64,000 nucleotides of DNA from Pseudomonas putida (GCF_002906855.1 NZ_MINI01000028.1:310001-374000), one strand, 5' to 3'; shown: positions 11,030 through 19,578, counted from the first letter of the stretch. The notes: a model not told the origin generated them from the letters alone. Made by a program: numbers and translations.

Positions 11030-11069
11030 AAAATTAAAAAATGTATCTTTAGACCCGCAACTGCGGGTC
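11030..11069 (-). terminator. Rho-independent terminator overlapping the terC stop codon
   Basis: On the minus strand GACCCGC-loop-GCGGGTC forms a 7-bp stem whose right arm runs into the last codons (D-P-Q-L-R-V) of terC. The stop follows at once, and then an A/T stretch with runs of T. The coding end therefore doubles as the terminator stem. Confidence 0.65.
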
Positions 11070-12113
11070 CTCCTCCTTCTTCCCTGCTTTGTCATTCCCA
11101 TCCGATACCTGTTCCAACGCCGTACCGTCCACCACCACCTTCTTCCCCCGCGTCTTGATCAACGAAACCACCACCCCTCCCAGCAACAACCCGAACGTCA
11201 CCCCCAACGACAGCAACGCCGGCACCTTGCCCACCATGCCGTGGTAGAAAATCTTGCAGCCAATGAAGATCAACACCAGCGCCAACGCATACTTGAGGTA
11301 GACGAACCGGTGCATCAGTGCCGACAAGGCAAAGTACAGCGAGCGCAAGCCGAGGATGGCGAAGATGTTCGAGGTGTAGACGATGAACGGATCCTGGGTG
11401 ATGGCGAAGATCGCCGGCACGCTGTCGACGGCGAACACCAGGTCGGCCAGTTCGATCAGCACCAGCGCCAGGAACAGCGGTGTGGCATAACGCAGTGCCT
11501 TGCTTTCGCCGGGCGGGGTAAGGCGCACGAAGAAGTGCGAGCCATGGATCTGGTCGGTCACGCGCATGTGCCGTCGGACAAATCTCAAGATCGGATTATT
11601 GGCCAGGTCCGGGTGGCTGTCCTCCTTCGACAGGGCCATCTTCACCCCCGTGAACAGCAGGAAGGCGCCGAAGATATAGAGCACCCAGGCAAAGTTCTGC
11701 ACCAGCGCCGCCCCCACGCCGATCATGATCGCACGCAGGAACACCACGCCCAGAATGCCCCAGAACAGTACGCGGTGCTGGTAGCGGCGGGGGATGGCGA
11801 AAAAGCCGAAGATCATCGCCATGACGAACACGTTGTCCATCGACAACGACTGCTCGACCAGGAACCCGGTGTAGAACTCCAGCGCCGACTGCGCGCCCAG
11901 CTCATGCCAGACCCACAGGCCAAACAGCACGCCGACGCTGAAATACCCCGAATACAGCAGCAGACTCTCGCGCATTTCGATCTCGCGGTCCTGGCGGTGC
12001 AGCACACCCAGGTCGAGTACCAGCAAACCGATGACGATGGCCATGAACACCAGCCACAACCAAGTGCTGGTGCCAAGAAACGGGGAGGTGAGGAATGTCT
12101 GCAGAGCTGTCAT
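11049..12113 (-). CDS. TerC/Alx-family integral membrane protein
   Basis: A 354-residue inner-membrane protein of the TerC family, linked in other bacteria to manganese export or tellurite tolerance. Seven to nine hydrophobic segments are visible, with the acidic membrane motifs SLSMDNVFVMAMIFGFF near residue 75 and LIELADLVFAVDSVPAIFAIT near 205. The ATG at 12113 is fixed by AGGAGGGG eight bases upstream; an in-frame extension of 31 codons has no hydrophobic or family match. The charged tail ends inside the stem of its own terminator. I searched the leader for a yybP-ykoY manganese riboswitch core and did not find one. Confidence 0.88.
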   Translation of the reverse strand: MTALQTFLTSPFLGTSTWLWLVFMAIVIGLLVLDLGVLHRQDREIEMRESLLLYSGYFSVGVLFGLWVWHELGAQSALEFYTGFLVEQSLSMDNVFVMAMIFGFFAIPRRYQHRVLFWGILGVVFLRAIMIGVGAALVQNFAWVLYIFGAFLLFTGVKMALSKEDSHPDLANNPILRFVRRHMRVTDQIHGSHFFVRLTPPGESKALRYATPLFLALVLIELADLVFAVDSVPAIFAITQDPFIVYTSNIFAILGLRSLYFALSALMHRFVYLKYALALVLIFIGCKIFYHGMVGKVPALLSLGVTFGLLLGGVVVSLIKTRGKKVVVDGTALEQVSDGNDKAGKKEEDPQLRV

Positions 12114-12272
12114 GAGCCCCTCCTTGAATGTCGACGTTGCCAAGTGAAGATCGCAACAGTGATCCGACATCACGGCTTGGCAGCCGTCAGAGGGGCCCGG
12201 TATCACATGAGCTTGAGCCTAGACCCGTTTGCCAGTGATGCCGAATGGTGAGCTGTTACATTTCTTTGCCTG

Positions 12273-13580
12273 TCAGTACACCCAGACTTCAACACGACGG
12301 TTACGCAAGCGGCCTTGCTCCATGTCATTGCCGGCGATCGGCAACTCGTCGCCCATGCCGGTCACTTCCAGCACCTCGACGCCGCCGCGTGCCAATTCGC
12401 GGCGTACGGCCTGGGCACGCAAGCGCGACAGCAACGCTGCACGGCCGGGCGTTTCCTTAGGGTCGCCGAAACCTACCAGCACCGCCTTGCTTTGCAGCTT
12501 GCCAGCCTGGCGCAGGTATTCGGCAACCCGCTGCACATCGCGCAGGGCCTTGTTGTCGAGGCTGGCGCTGCCTTCCTGGAAGCGGAAATTGACGCTCAAG
12601 CGTTGCGCCTTCTGGGCCAGGCTGCGATAGCGCGGCGGCATGTCGGCCTGCGCTGCTACTGGTTGCGCCTTGACCTGCTGCGAGACGAAGCCCTGTTCGG
12701 CGACAATGGCTTGGCCGGCCGCAGTCTGGGCGAAGTCGGCCAGCGCCCGGGCCTGGGGTTTGGCATTGGCTGGCAGGTAGAAGTACAGCCGCCGCGACAG
12801 CGGATAGTCCTCACTGGCGACCAGTGGGCGGTCAGGCAGCATGGCCGGTGCATCGCCCTCGGCCACTGCCAGCACCTTGGCCCCATGCACCGCTGCCAGG
12901 CTGCTGAAACCGATGGCGTGACGATCAGCGCCGACCCGCTCGGCCAGTGCTTCGCTGGACTCGAAGCGCTGCGCCTGCCTGGCCAGCGCGCCATGGTGCG
13001 GTTCCAATACCAGTGCCTTGAAGGTCTCATAGGTCCCAGAGCGATCATCGCGGGCATACAGGTGAATGGCCCCACCCGCCACACCCAGTTGCTCCCAGCG
13101 CTGAATCTGCCCGGAGAAGATCTGCGCCAGTTGCTGGGTGGTCAGTTGCGGCAGCGGGTTGTCGGGGTGGACGATGACGGCCACACCATCCAGGCCGATG
13201 ACCTGTTCGGCACTGGCTGAGCGCAGGTCGCCCAGGACCTTGAGCTGGTTCACTTCGGCATCGCTGATGGGACGCGAGGCCGCCGCCAGGTCTGCCTGGC
13301 CCTGGCCGAGGGCGACAAAACCGGTGCTCGAGCCGTGGGCGGCAATCTCGATACGCAAGGGTTGGCCATGCGCATCGCGGGCCTTGATCATGGTTTCGTT
13401 GGCCACCTCGCCTGGCAATTGCTCGATGTTCGTCGCCTGCTGCGCGCGCAGCTGCGCTTGCACCAATGCCGGCAGCAACGCCGCGCCAATAGTGTTGGAG
13501 CCCTGCACGCGCAATTGCGCAGGTTCGGCCTGGGCCGTCAGGGTCAGCAGGGGAAGCAGCAGGAGCAGCAGGCGGCGCAT
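12273..13580 (-). CDS. Phosphate-type periplasmic binding protein fused to an OmpA-like domain
   Basis: A 435-residue exported protein. Residues 1-20 are a signal peptide (RRLLLLLLPLLTLTAQAE). Residues 24-270 form a PstS-like ligand-binding domain (VQGSNTIGAALLPALV, then HGSSTGFVALGQGQADLAAASR). The C-terminus is an OmpA/MotB peptidoglycan-associated domain (NFRFQEGSASLDNKALRDVQRVAEYL, then RAQAVRRELARGGV and NRRVEVWVY). This would tether a phosphate- or anion-binding module to the wall. No pst transport genes adjoin it. ATG 13580 is chosen over an upstream TTG because AAAGG lies at suitable spacing. Confidence 0.83.
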   Translation of the reverse strand: MRRLLLLLLPLLTLTAQAEPAQLRVQGSNTIGAALLPALVQAQLRAQQATNIEQLPGEVANETMIKARDAHGQPLRIEIAAHGSSTGFVALGQGQADLAAASRPISDAEVNQLKVLGDLRSASAEQVIGLDGVAVIVHPDNPLPQLTTQQLAQIFSGQIQRWEQLGVAGGAIHLYARDDRSGTYETFKALVLEPHHGALARQAQRFESSEALAERVGADRHAIGFSSLAAVHGAKVLAVAEGDAPAMLPDRPLVASEDYPLSRRLYFYLPANAKPQARALADFAQTAAGQAIVAEQGFVSQQVKAQPVAAQADMPPRYRSLAQKAQRLSVNFRFQEGSASLDNKALRDVQRVAEYLRQAGKLQSKAVLVGFGDPKETPGRAALLSRLRAQAVRRELARGGVEVLEVTGMGDELPIAGNDMEQGRLRNRRVEVWVY

Positions 13581-13646
13581 GCCGGGCAACCTTTGGCATA
13601 GAGTTGCCCGGCAGATTACGACGGTGGCGTGACCGAAATGTGACAG

Positions 13647-13700
13647 TCAGGCGGCATCCAGTGCATCGGCGATGGCCTGGCCGACCGCCTGGGTCGAGCG
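13647..13700 (-). pseudogene. C-terminal scrap of an isopropylmalate/tartrate dehydrogenase-family gene
   Basis: The minus strand encodes RSTQAVGQAIADALDAA and then a stop. This is the C-terminal helix of beta-decarboxylating dehydrogenases of the tartrate/malate (TtuC/DmlA) type, normally preceded by the D-M-G-G-T substrate loop. Nothing upstream continues the protein. With the next feature it marks a deletion scar. Short length limits certainty. Confidence 0.45.
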
Positions 13701-13701
13701 G

Positions 13702-13806
13702 CTACCTCGATTCTTCCTTCAAGTGGCCCGCCGTGCGAGCTTTGCGGCGGTGGCCGAGGCCCGTGGCATGTCGGCTGCCTTCGTCACCAAGCGCATCCGC
13801 CCACTC
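13702..13806 (+). pseudogene. N-terminal HTH scrap of a LysR-family regulator
   Basis: The plus strand reads FFLQVARRASFAAVAEARGM, then SAAFVTKRIRPLG, which is helix 1 to the recognition helix of a LysR regulator (TtuR/DmlR-like). It lacks the first few residues and all of the effector domain, and runs straight into the antisense end of the ABC ATPase. TtuR-type regulators are often divergent from ttuC, whose apparent tail lies immediately to the left, consistent with loss of the intervening DNA. Confidence 0.5.
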
Positions 13807-13809
13807 GGA

Positions 13810-14958
13810 TCAGTGCGCGCCGGCCGACTTGCTCAGATCACTCTCAGCCCACTCGGTATAGATGCAGGCATCCGCCACCGCCCAGCGCACTTTCACGGTA
13901 TCCCCAGGCTGCATCGGCATCCCGGCGGCAGACAGCGCCTTCACCGTCAGCTCGGTACCGCCCGCTGTCACCACGTGGCAGGTCTGGCTCTCACCCAGGA
14001 ACAGCACTTCACCGACCTTGGCACTGACCTCGTTCCAGCCCGCAGGCAATGGCTCGCGCGTGGCCTGTTCGGCGGTCAGGGCCAGGGCTTTCTCCGGGCG
14101 CACCATGATCAGTGCATCCTGCTGTGCGCTGAGGCCCGGGGTCAGGCGAATCGCCACCGGCTGGCCTTCGAAGCTGCCCGCGCCATTGCTGCTGGCCTTG
14201 ATCCGCAGGAAGTTGGAGTTGCCCAGGAACGACGCGACAAAGGCATTCGGCGGGTTCTGATAAAGGTCGTAGCCGGTACCCAGGCCAACGATCTTGCCAT
14301 GGCTGAAGATGGCGATGCGCTGGGACAGGCGCATGGCCTCTTCCTGGTCATGGGTCACGTAGACGATGGTGATGCCCAGCCGGCGGTGCAGCTGGCGCAG
14401 TTCGTCCTGCAGGTCTTCTCGCAGCTTTTTGTCCAGCGCACCGAGGGGCTCGTCCATCAGCAGGATGCGTGGTTCGTACACCAGCGCCCGGGCAATCGCC
14501 ACGCGCTGCTGCTGGCCACCGGACATCTGCGATGGCTTGCGGTGGGCGAACTTCTCCAGCTGCACCAGCTTGAGCATGGCATCGACGCGCTTGCTGGTCT
14601 CGGTGGCGCTGAGCTTGCGGATGGCCAGCGGGAAGCCGATGTTGTCGCGCACGTTCAAGTGCGGGAACAGCGAATAGCGCTGGAACACCATGCCGATGTC
14701 ACGCTTGTGCGGCGGTACGTTGACCAGCGACTGGCCCTCGACCAGGATCTCACCGCTGCTCGGCGTTTCGAAGCCGGCCAGCATCGACAGCGTGGTGGAC
14801 TTGCCCGAGCCGCTGGAGCCGAGGAAGGTCAGGAACTCGCCGTCCTGGATCTCCAGGTCGAGGTTGTCCACGGCGGTGAAGTCGCCGTAGTGCTTGTTCA
14901 GGCCACGCAGGCTGACCAGGGTCTTGCCGTGGGCGTTGTCTTTGATGACTGCACTCAT
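13810..14958 (-). CDS. ABC transporter ATP-binding protein, PotA type
   Basis: A 382-residue ATPase of the spermidine/putrescine/iron class. Walker A is GSSGSGKST near residue 60, the signature is MSGGQQQR near 155, and Walker B is RILLMDEPLGALD near 175, followed by the TOBE-type regulatory tail (MVRPEKALAL). The ATG at 14958 has GGAG nine bases upstream. It is the last gene of a four-gene minus-strand operon (binding protein, two permeases, ATPase), 19 bases after the second permease. Confidence 0.88.
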   Translation of the reverse strand: MSAVIKDNAHGKTLVSLRGLNKHYGDFTAVDNLDLEIQDGEFLTFLGSSGSGKSTTLSMLAGFETPSSGEILVEGQSLVNVPPHKRDIGMVFQRYSLFPHLNVRDNIGFPLAIRKLSATETSKRVDAMLKLVQLEKFAHRKPSQMSGGQQQRVAIARALVYEPRILLMDEPLGALDKKLREDLQDELRQLHRRLGITIVYVTHDQEEAMRLSQRIAIFSHGKIVGLGTGYDLYQNPPNAFVASFLGNSNFLRIKASSNGAGSFEGQPVAIRLTPGLSAQQDALIMVRPEKALALTAEQATREPLPAGWNEVSAKVGEVLFLGESQTCHVVTAGGTELTVKALSAAGMPMQPGDTVKVRWAVADACIYTEWAESDLSKSAGAH

Positions 14959-14977
14959 TGTTGTTTTCTCCGCACGC

Positions 14978-15787
14978 TCAGGCGTTGACTTCGGTGCGCC
15001 GGCGCAAGGCGGCGGCAATGAACATGACAAGCAGCGACAGGCCGATCAGCAGGGTCGAAGCCACGGCAATCACCGGGCTCAGGTCCTGGCGCAGGGTGGT
15101 CCACATCTTCACCGGCAGGGTCTGCAGGTCGGGGCTGGCCATCATCACGCTCAGCACCACCTCGTCCCACGACACCAGGAAGGCGAACAGGCCACCGGCG
15201 ATCATGCCCGGGCGAATCGCCGGGAAGGTCACCTTGAAGATCGCCTGCAGGCGCGAGGCACCGCAGATCACCGCAGCATCTTCGATCGACTGGTCGAACA
15301 GCTTCAGCGAGTTGATGATCGAGATGATGGTGAAGGGCAGGGCGACGATCACATGGCTAACCACGAAGGCGAACAGCGTGCCGGTGTAGCCCAGCTTGAG
15401 GAACAGCGCGTACACCGCCACGGCGATGATCACCAGCGGCACGATCATCGGCATGGTGAACAGCCCGTAGAGCATTTCGCGGCCGGGGAAGCGGCCACGC
15501 ACCAGGGCGAAGGCGGTGGGCAGGCCCAGCAGCACCGCGGCGATGGTGGTCAGCACGGCGACCTTGAGGCTGGCCAGGGCGGCGTCCATCCACTCCGGGT
15601 TGGAGAAGAACTGGCCGTACCACTTGAAGGTCCAGCCCGGTGGCGGGAACACCAGCCACTGAGACGAGCCGAACGACAGCAGCACGATGAACACCACCGG
15701 CAGCAGCAAGAAGGCCGCAATGACCCCGGTGGTCAGGTACAGGCCCGTCCGCAGCGGGCGGCCCATGGCATTGGGAGACAGGAGCAT
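14978..15787 (-). CDS. ABC transporter permease, PotC type
   Basis: A 269-residue inner-membrane permease with about six helices. The EAA-type cytoplasmic loop is seen as EDAAVICGASRLQAIFKVTFPAIRPG near residue 180. It pairs with the permease immediately upstream, 6 bases away, to form the channel of the polyamine-type importer. Confidence 0.87.
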   Translation of the reverse strand: MLLSPNAMGRPLRTGLYLTTGVIAAFLLLPVVFIVLLSFGSSQWLVFPPPGWTFKWYGQFFSNPEWMDAALASLKVAVLTTIAAVLLGLPTAFALVRGRFPGREMLYGLFTMPMIVPLVIIAVAVYALFLKLGYTGTLFAFVVSHVIVALPFTIISIINSLKLFDQSIEDAAVICGASRLQAIFKVTFPAIRPGMIAGGLFAFLVSWDEVVLSVMMASPDLQTLPVKMWTTLRQDLSPVIAVASTLLIGLSLLVMFIAAALRRRTEVNA

Positions 15788-15793
15788 GGCGGT

Positions 15794-16711
15794 TTACCTC
15801 GCATTGCCAACCGGGGATTCCGGCTGCAGCTTCAGGTACAGGTAGAAGAGCACCAGGGTGATCACCACCAGCAGTGCGGCGGCGGCGCTGGCCAGGCCCC
15901 AGTTGAGGAACGACTGCACCTGCTGGATGATGAATTCAGGCAGCATCATGTTCTGCGCACCGCCGAGCAGCGCTGGGGTGACGTAGTAACCGAGCGACAT
16001 CACGAACACCATCAGCGCCCCGGAAAACAGCCCCGAGCGGCACAGCGGCAGAAACACCTTCCAGAAGTTGGTCCAGGGGCCGGCGCCGCAGATTGAGCCG
16101 GCCTGCAGCACCATCGGGTCGATGGCATGCATGATCGCTTGCAGCGGCAGCACGATGAACGGGATCATGATGTAGCTCATGCCGATCACCACGCCGGTGA
16201 GGTTGTGCACCATCTCCAGCGGGGTATCGATGATGCCCATGGCCATCAACGCCTTGTTGATCACCCCCGAGCTCTGCAGCAGCACCAGCCACGAGTAGGT
16301 GCGCGCCAGCAGGCTGGTCCACATCGACAGCAGCACGATGTTCAGCAGCCAACGGCCCCAGCCCTGGGGCACCAGGGTGATCGCCCAGGCCAGCGGGAAG
16401 CCCAGCAGCACACTGATCAGGGTGACCACGCCGGCCACCGAGAAGGTGTTGAACAGCACCCGTGCATAGGCCGAGTTGGCGAACAACTGCTCGTAGTTGC
16501 CCAGCCCTGGCGTTGGCTCCAGCACCCCGCGCAGCAACAGGCCGACCAGCGGGGCGAAGAAGAACAGGCCGAGGAACAGCAGGGCCGGCAGCAGGTTGCG
16601 GCTGCCTTTCCAGCGCTGGCCCAGGCTCACGCGGCGAGGGGCCGTTCCCGGGGCGCCGGTGCCCGTGGGGGCACCTTGCGCGTTCTGCAGGGCATTGATG
16701 GCGACTTTCAT
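15794..16711 (-). CDS. ABC transporter permease, PotB type
   Basis: A 305-residue permease with a polar N-terminal arm, six membrane helices and the coupling loop QAGSICGAGPWTNFWKVFLPLCRSG. Its ATG overlaps the stop of the binding-protein gene (ATGA), which fixes the start and indicates translational coupling. It forms the importer channel with the next gene. Confidence 0.88.
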   Translation of the reverse strand: MKVAINALQNAQGAPTGTGAPGTAPRRVSLGQRWKGSRNLLPALLFLGLFFFAPLVGLLLRGVLEPTPGLGNYEQLFANSAYARVLFNTFSVAGVVTLISVLLGFPLAWAITLVPQGWGRWLLNIVLLSMWTSLLARTYSWLVLLQSSGVINKALMAMGIIDTPLEMVHNLTGVVIGMSYIMIPFIVLPLQAIMHAIDPMVLQAGSICGAGPWTNFWKVFLPLCRSGLFSGALMVFVMSLGYYVTPALLGGAQNMMLPEFIIQQVQSFLNWGLASAAAALLVVITLVLFYLYLKLQPESPVGNAR

Positions 16712-17733
16712 TTGACCAACCACTCATTCCAGCGGGCTGCGATGGCCTGGCCGTTTTTCGCCCAGTAGGCGAAGTCCAGGGTGACCTGGTCCTGGGCGTA
16801 GGCGGTCGGCAGGTTCGGGGCGAGGTCTTTGTCGAGCTTGGCCACGCTGTCGACGTTCACCGGGGCGTAGGCGGTCTTGTTGGCGAACGCGGCCTGGCCT
16901 TCGGCGCTGCTGGCATTGGCCAGGAACTTCATGGCAGCGTCCTTGTTCTTCGAGCCTTTCGGGATGACCAGGAAGTCGGCCATGACCAGGTTCTGCTTCC
17001 AGCTCACGCCCACTGGTGCACCGTCTTGCTGCAGGGCATAGACGCGGCCGTTCCAGAACTGGCCGAGCGACGCTTCACCCGAGGCCAGCAGCTGCTGCGA
17101 CTGGGCGCCACCGCCCCACCAGACGATGTCTTTCTTGATGGTGTCGAGCTTCTTGAAGGCGCGGTCCAGGTCCAGCGGGTAGAGGTCCTTGGGCGCTACG
17201 CCGTCGGCCAGCAGGGCCAGTTCCAGCACGCCGGGGCTTGGCCATTTGTACAGGGCGCGCTTGCCTGGGTAGGTCTTGGTGTCGAACAGCGCGGTCCAGT
17301 CGACTGGCTTGTTGGCACCGAGCTTGCCTTCGTTGTAGCCGAGCACGAAGGAGAAGAAGAACGAGCCGACGCCGTGGTCTGAGACGAAACGCGGGTCGAT
17401 CTTGTCGCGTTTGATCTGGTTGAAATCGAGGGGTTCAAGCAGGCCTTCGCTGGCGGCACGCAGGGCGAAGTCGGCTTCGACGTCGACTACGTCCCATTGC
17501 ACGTTGCCGCTCTCGACCATGGCCTTGAGCTTGCCGTAGTCGGTCGGGCCGTCCTGGACGACTTTGATGTCGGTGCTTTTGCTGAAGGGGATGGCCCATG
17601 CTTCTTTCTGGGCGTCCTGGGTGGTACCGCCCCAGCTGACGAAGTTCAGGCTGTCAGCGGCCTGGGCGGCCTGACAGGCCAGGGTCAGCAGGCTGGCGGA
17701 CAGCACTGCGGTTACACGTTTGCTCAACAGCAT
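16708..17733 (-). CDS. Periplasmic binding protein of a polyamine-type ABC importer
   Basis: A 341-residue binding protein with a signal peptide (residues 1-25, ending AAQAA) and a PotD/PotF-like fold: LNFVSWGGTTQDAQKEA at the N-terminus, YGKLKAMVESGNVQWDVVDVE, and ALYKWPSPGVLELALLADG. The ligand could be a polyamine, an amine-containing osmolyte or an opine. It is the first gene of the importer operon and probably the regulated one, since a palindrome resembling a GntR site lies about 150 bases upstream. Confidence 0.86.
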   Translation of the reverse strand: MLLSKRVTAVLSASLLTLACQAAQAADSLNFVSWGGTTQDAQKEAWAIPFSKSTDIKVVQDGPTDYGKLKAMVESGNVQWDVVDVEADFALRAASEGLLEPLDFNQIKRDKIDPRFVSDHGVGSFFFSFVLGYNEGKLGANKPVDWTALFDTKTYPGKRALYKWPSPGVLELALLADGVAPKDLYPLDLDRAFKKLDTIKKDIVWWGGGAQSQQLLASGEASLGQFWNGRVYALQQDGAPVGVSWKQNLVMADFLVIPKGSKNKDAAMKFLANASSAEGQAAFANKTAYAPVNVDSVAKLDKDLAPNLPTAYAQDQVTLDFAYWAKNGQAIAARWNEWLVK

Positions 17734-17883
17734 GGTTACGCCCTCGTTGCTTTTGTTATTCGAGGCGGGGCTTCTGGTGCGCCCGCCAACAGTATTCGGG
17801 GAGCAGCTAAAACAAAGTGTCTGGTGGCCGTTTGTAATTGTAGGTGCCGGCCTGCAGATTCAAGGTCTACGGGATATCATATT

Positions 17884-17895
17884 ATGGTATTCCAA
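17884..17895. promoter_or_regulatory. GntR-like palindrome, copy 1 (ATGGTATTCCAA)
   Basis: TGGTATTCCA differs by one base from the perfect TGGTATACCA at 19238-19249. The T-G-G-T-N-N-A-C-C-A pattern is typical of GntR-family (FadR/VanR branch) operators. It lies upstream of the ABC binding-protein gene. Shared control is inferred from the match and position; no GntR gene is in the window. Confidence 0.5.
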
Positions 17896-17984
17896 ACTTT
17901 TGGCAAGAGGAATGAGGCTACCGGCCATCACTCCGTTGTCAGTTCGGGGTGGTCTTGCAAGGGAACGAAAGGTTTGCCTGGTTC

Positions 17985-18070
17985 CTGTAGGAGCGGGCTT
18001 GCCCCGCGAACACGGGTGAAGCCCGTGCCATGCACCGCGTCGCCTGCTTCGCGGGACAAGCCCGCTCCTA
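17985..18070. repeat. Inverted pair of REP elements
   Basis: CTGTAGGAGCGGGCTTGCCC and its inverted partner GCGGGACAAGCCCGCTCCTA flank a short spacer that has its own hairpin (CACGGGTGAAGCCCGTG). The arrangement is the P. putida-type REP doublet (BIME-like). It lies in the 3' region of ribBX. Confidence 0.85.
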
Positions 18071-18084
18071 TGGGAGTATGTATT

Positions 18085-19206
18085 TCAGCCAACCATCCCT
18101 GGCTCGAACGGAATGCTCTGCACCACTTCCAGCTCGTACCCGGCCAACCCTGCATATTTCAGCGGCGGGCCCAGGTGACGCAGCTTGCCTACGCCCAGGT
18201 CCTGCAGAATCTGCGCTCCGGTACCGACCTCCGAGTACACCTTGGACTGCCCACGCTGATAAGGCCGCACCGGCTGAGTCAGCTGCGGTACGCGTTCGAG
18301 CAAGGCTTGTGAGGATTCGTGGTTGGCGAGGATCACCACCACCCCGGCACCTTCCTCCGCCACTCTCTGCAGTGCCGCCCACAGCGTCCAGTTGGCGGGG
18401 CCGGCGTATTCGGCACCCACCAGGTCGCGCAGCGGGTCGATCACGTGCACCCGCACCAGAGTCGGCTGCTCACGGCGGATATCACCCATGACCATGGCCA
18501 TGTGCACGCCGCCTTCGATGCGGTCCTCGTAGGTCACCAGGCGGAACGTGCCGTGCACGGTCGGCAGTTCGCGCTCGCCGATGCGCTTGATGGTCTGCTC
18601 GTTGCTCAGGCGATAGTGGATCAGGTCAGCGATGGTGCCGATCTTGATGCCGTGCTGCGCGGCGAACACTTCCAGGTCCGGGCGGCGAGCCATGGTGCCG
18701 TCATCGTTGAGTACCTCGACGATCACCGAAGCCGGGGTGAAACCGGCCAGGCGGGCCAGGTCGCAACCGGCTTCGGTATGCCCGGCACGGGTCAGCACGC
18801 CGCCTTCGCGGGCACGCAGGGGGAAGATGTGGCCAGGCTGCACCAGGTCTTCGGGGCGGGCATCGGGCGCCATGGCCGCAGCCACGGTGCGCGCCCGGTC
18901 GGCGGCGGAAATGCCGGTGGTGACGCCGCTGGCGGCTTCGATCGACACGGTGAAGGCGGTGCTGAACACGCTGCCGTTGGCCGGTACCATCTGCTCAAGG
19001 CCCAGGCGCTGGCAGTGGTCGTCAGTCAGGGTCAGGCAGATCAGCCCGCGCGCTTCGCGGGCCATGAAGTTGATGGCCTGGGCATCACAGCGCTCGGCGG
19101 CGATCAGCAGGTCGCCTTCATTTTCCCGGTCCTCGTCGTCCACCAGCAGGACCATCTTGCCTTGCCGGTAGTCCTCGAGGAGTTCCTCGATGGTGTTGAA
19201 AGCCAT
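18085..19206 (-). CDS. ribBX: RibBX: 3,4-dihydroxy-2-butanone 4-phosphate synthase with a degenerate GTP cyclohydrolase II-like domain
   Basis: A 373-residue cytoplasmic enzyme. The RibB half (residues 1-205) has the catalytic acidic loop [31 protein letters not shown] and [23 protein letters not shown], so it should make the four-carbon riboflavin precursor from ribulose 5-phosphate. The second half resembles GTP cyclohydrolase II, but the zinc-binding cysteine motif (normally C-x10-C-x-C) is absent; the matching place reads [18 protein letters not shown]. This is the RibBX architecture known from proteobacteria. No FMN riboswitch is seen in its short leader. Instead a GntR-like palindrome lies 32 bases upstream, suggesting a secondary, inducible riboflavin gene. 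Confidence 0.85.
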   Translation of the reverse strand: MAFNTIEELLEDYRQGKMVLLVDDEDRENEGDLLIAAERCDAQAINFMAREARGLICLTLTDDHCQRLGLEQMVPANGSVFSTAFTVSIEAASGVTTGISAADRARTVAAAMAPDARPEDLVQPGHIFPLRAREGGVLTRAGHTEAGCDLARLAGFTPASVIVEVLNDDGTMARRPDLEVFAAQHGIKIGTIADLIHYRLSNEQTIKRIGERELPTVHGTFRLVTYEDRIEGGVHMAMVMGDIRREQPTLVRVHVIDPLRDLVGAEYAGPANWTLWAALQRVAEEGAGVVVILANHESSQALLERVPQLTQPVRPYQRGQSKVYSEVGTGAQILQDLGVGKLRHLGPPLKYAGLAGYELEVVQSIPFEPGMVG

Positions 19207-19237
19207 GTTGCACGCTCACTGTGGTGGGGTGATTTTT

Positions 19238-19249
19238 ATGGTATACCAT
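19238..19249. promoter_or_regulatory. GntR-like palindrome, copy 2 (ATGGTATACCAT)
   Basis: A perfect 12-base palindrome in the 78-base gap between divergent ribBX and the DUF1330 gene. It can serve both promoters. It matches the FadR/VanR-type operator pattern and the site at 17884-17895. Confidence 0.6.
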
Positions 19250-19284
19250 CATACACAAAAATCGTTGTAACAGGAGAGCAGCGG

Positions 19285-19578
19285 ATGAAAGCCTATTGGA
19301 TCGCCCACGTCGATGTGACCGACCCCGAGCAGTACCAGCAGTACACCCAGCGCGCTCCCGCTGCCTTCAAGGCATTCGGCGGCCGCTTTCTGGCCCGCGG
19401 CGGGCGCAGCGAGGCGATGGAAGGGCGGCCCACTCCACAGCGTAGCGTGGTGATCGAGTTCGATTCGTATGAGCAGGCGCTAGCGTGCTACCGGTCGGAG
19501 CTGTATCAGGAGGCGTGCAGCCATCGCCAGGGGGTGGCCAAGGCTGAGGTGATCATTGTCGAAGGGTTCGAGCCTTGA
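19285..19578 (+). CDS. DUF1330 family protein
   Basis: A 97-residue ferredoxin-fold (dimeric alpha/beta barrel-like) protein. MKAYWIAHVDVTDPEQYQQY, the central FLARGG and VVIEFDSYEQALACY are family hallmarks. Function is unknown. AGGAG precedes the ATG at 19285. It is divergent from ribBX across the palindrome, so it is probably co-regulated with ribBX and the ABC importer. Confidence 0.85.
   Translation: MKAYWIAHVDVTDPEQYQQYTQRAPAAFKAFGGRFLARGGRSEAMEGRPTPQRSVVIEFDSYEQALACYRSELYQEACSHRQGVAKAEVIIVEGFEP

Larger units (their letters stand above)
17734..18084. other. 351-base gap between the ABC operon and ribBX
   Basis: No gene is seen. The left part must hold the promoter of the ABC operon and carries an AT-rich patch with the palindrome at 17884-17895. 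The right part, from 17985, is a REP pair located just after the ribBX stop. Confidence 0.7.

Noticed and set aside
10848..12251. A long plus-strand frame across the terC gene, starting in the AT-rich gap
   Set aside because: Most of it is antisense to TerC. The part before terC (about 50 codons) has no recognisable family and no ribosome site.
12114..12272. A yybP-ykoY manganese riboswitch upstream of terC
   Set aside because: The leader does not show the expected conserved core on reading it by eye. A covariance model search would settle this.
19207..19284. An FMN riboswitch upstream of ribBX
   Set aside because: The gap is only 78 bases and holds a palindrome; an FMN element needs well over 100 bases and its conserved helices are absent.
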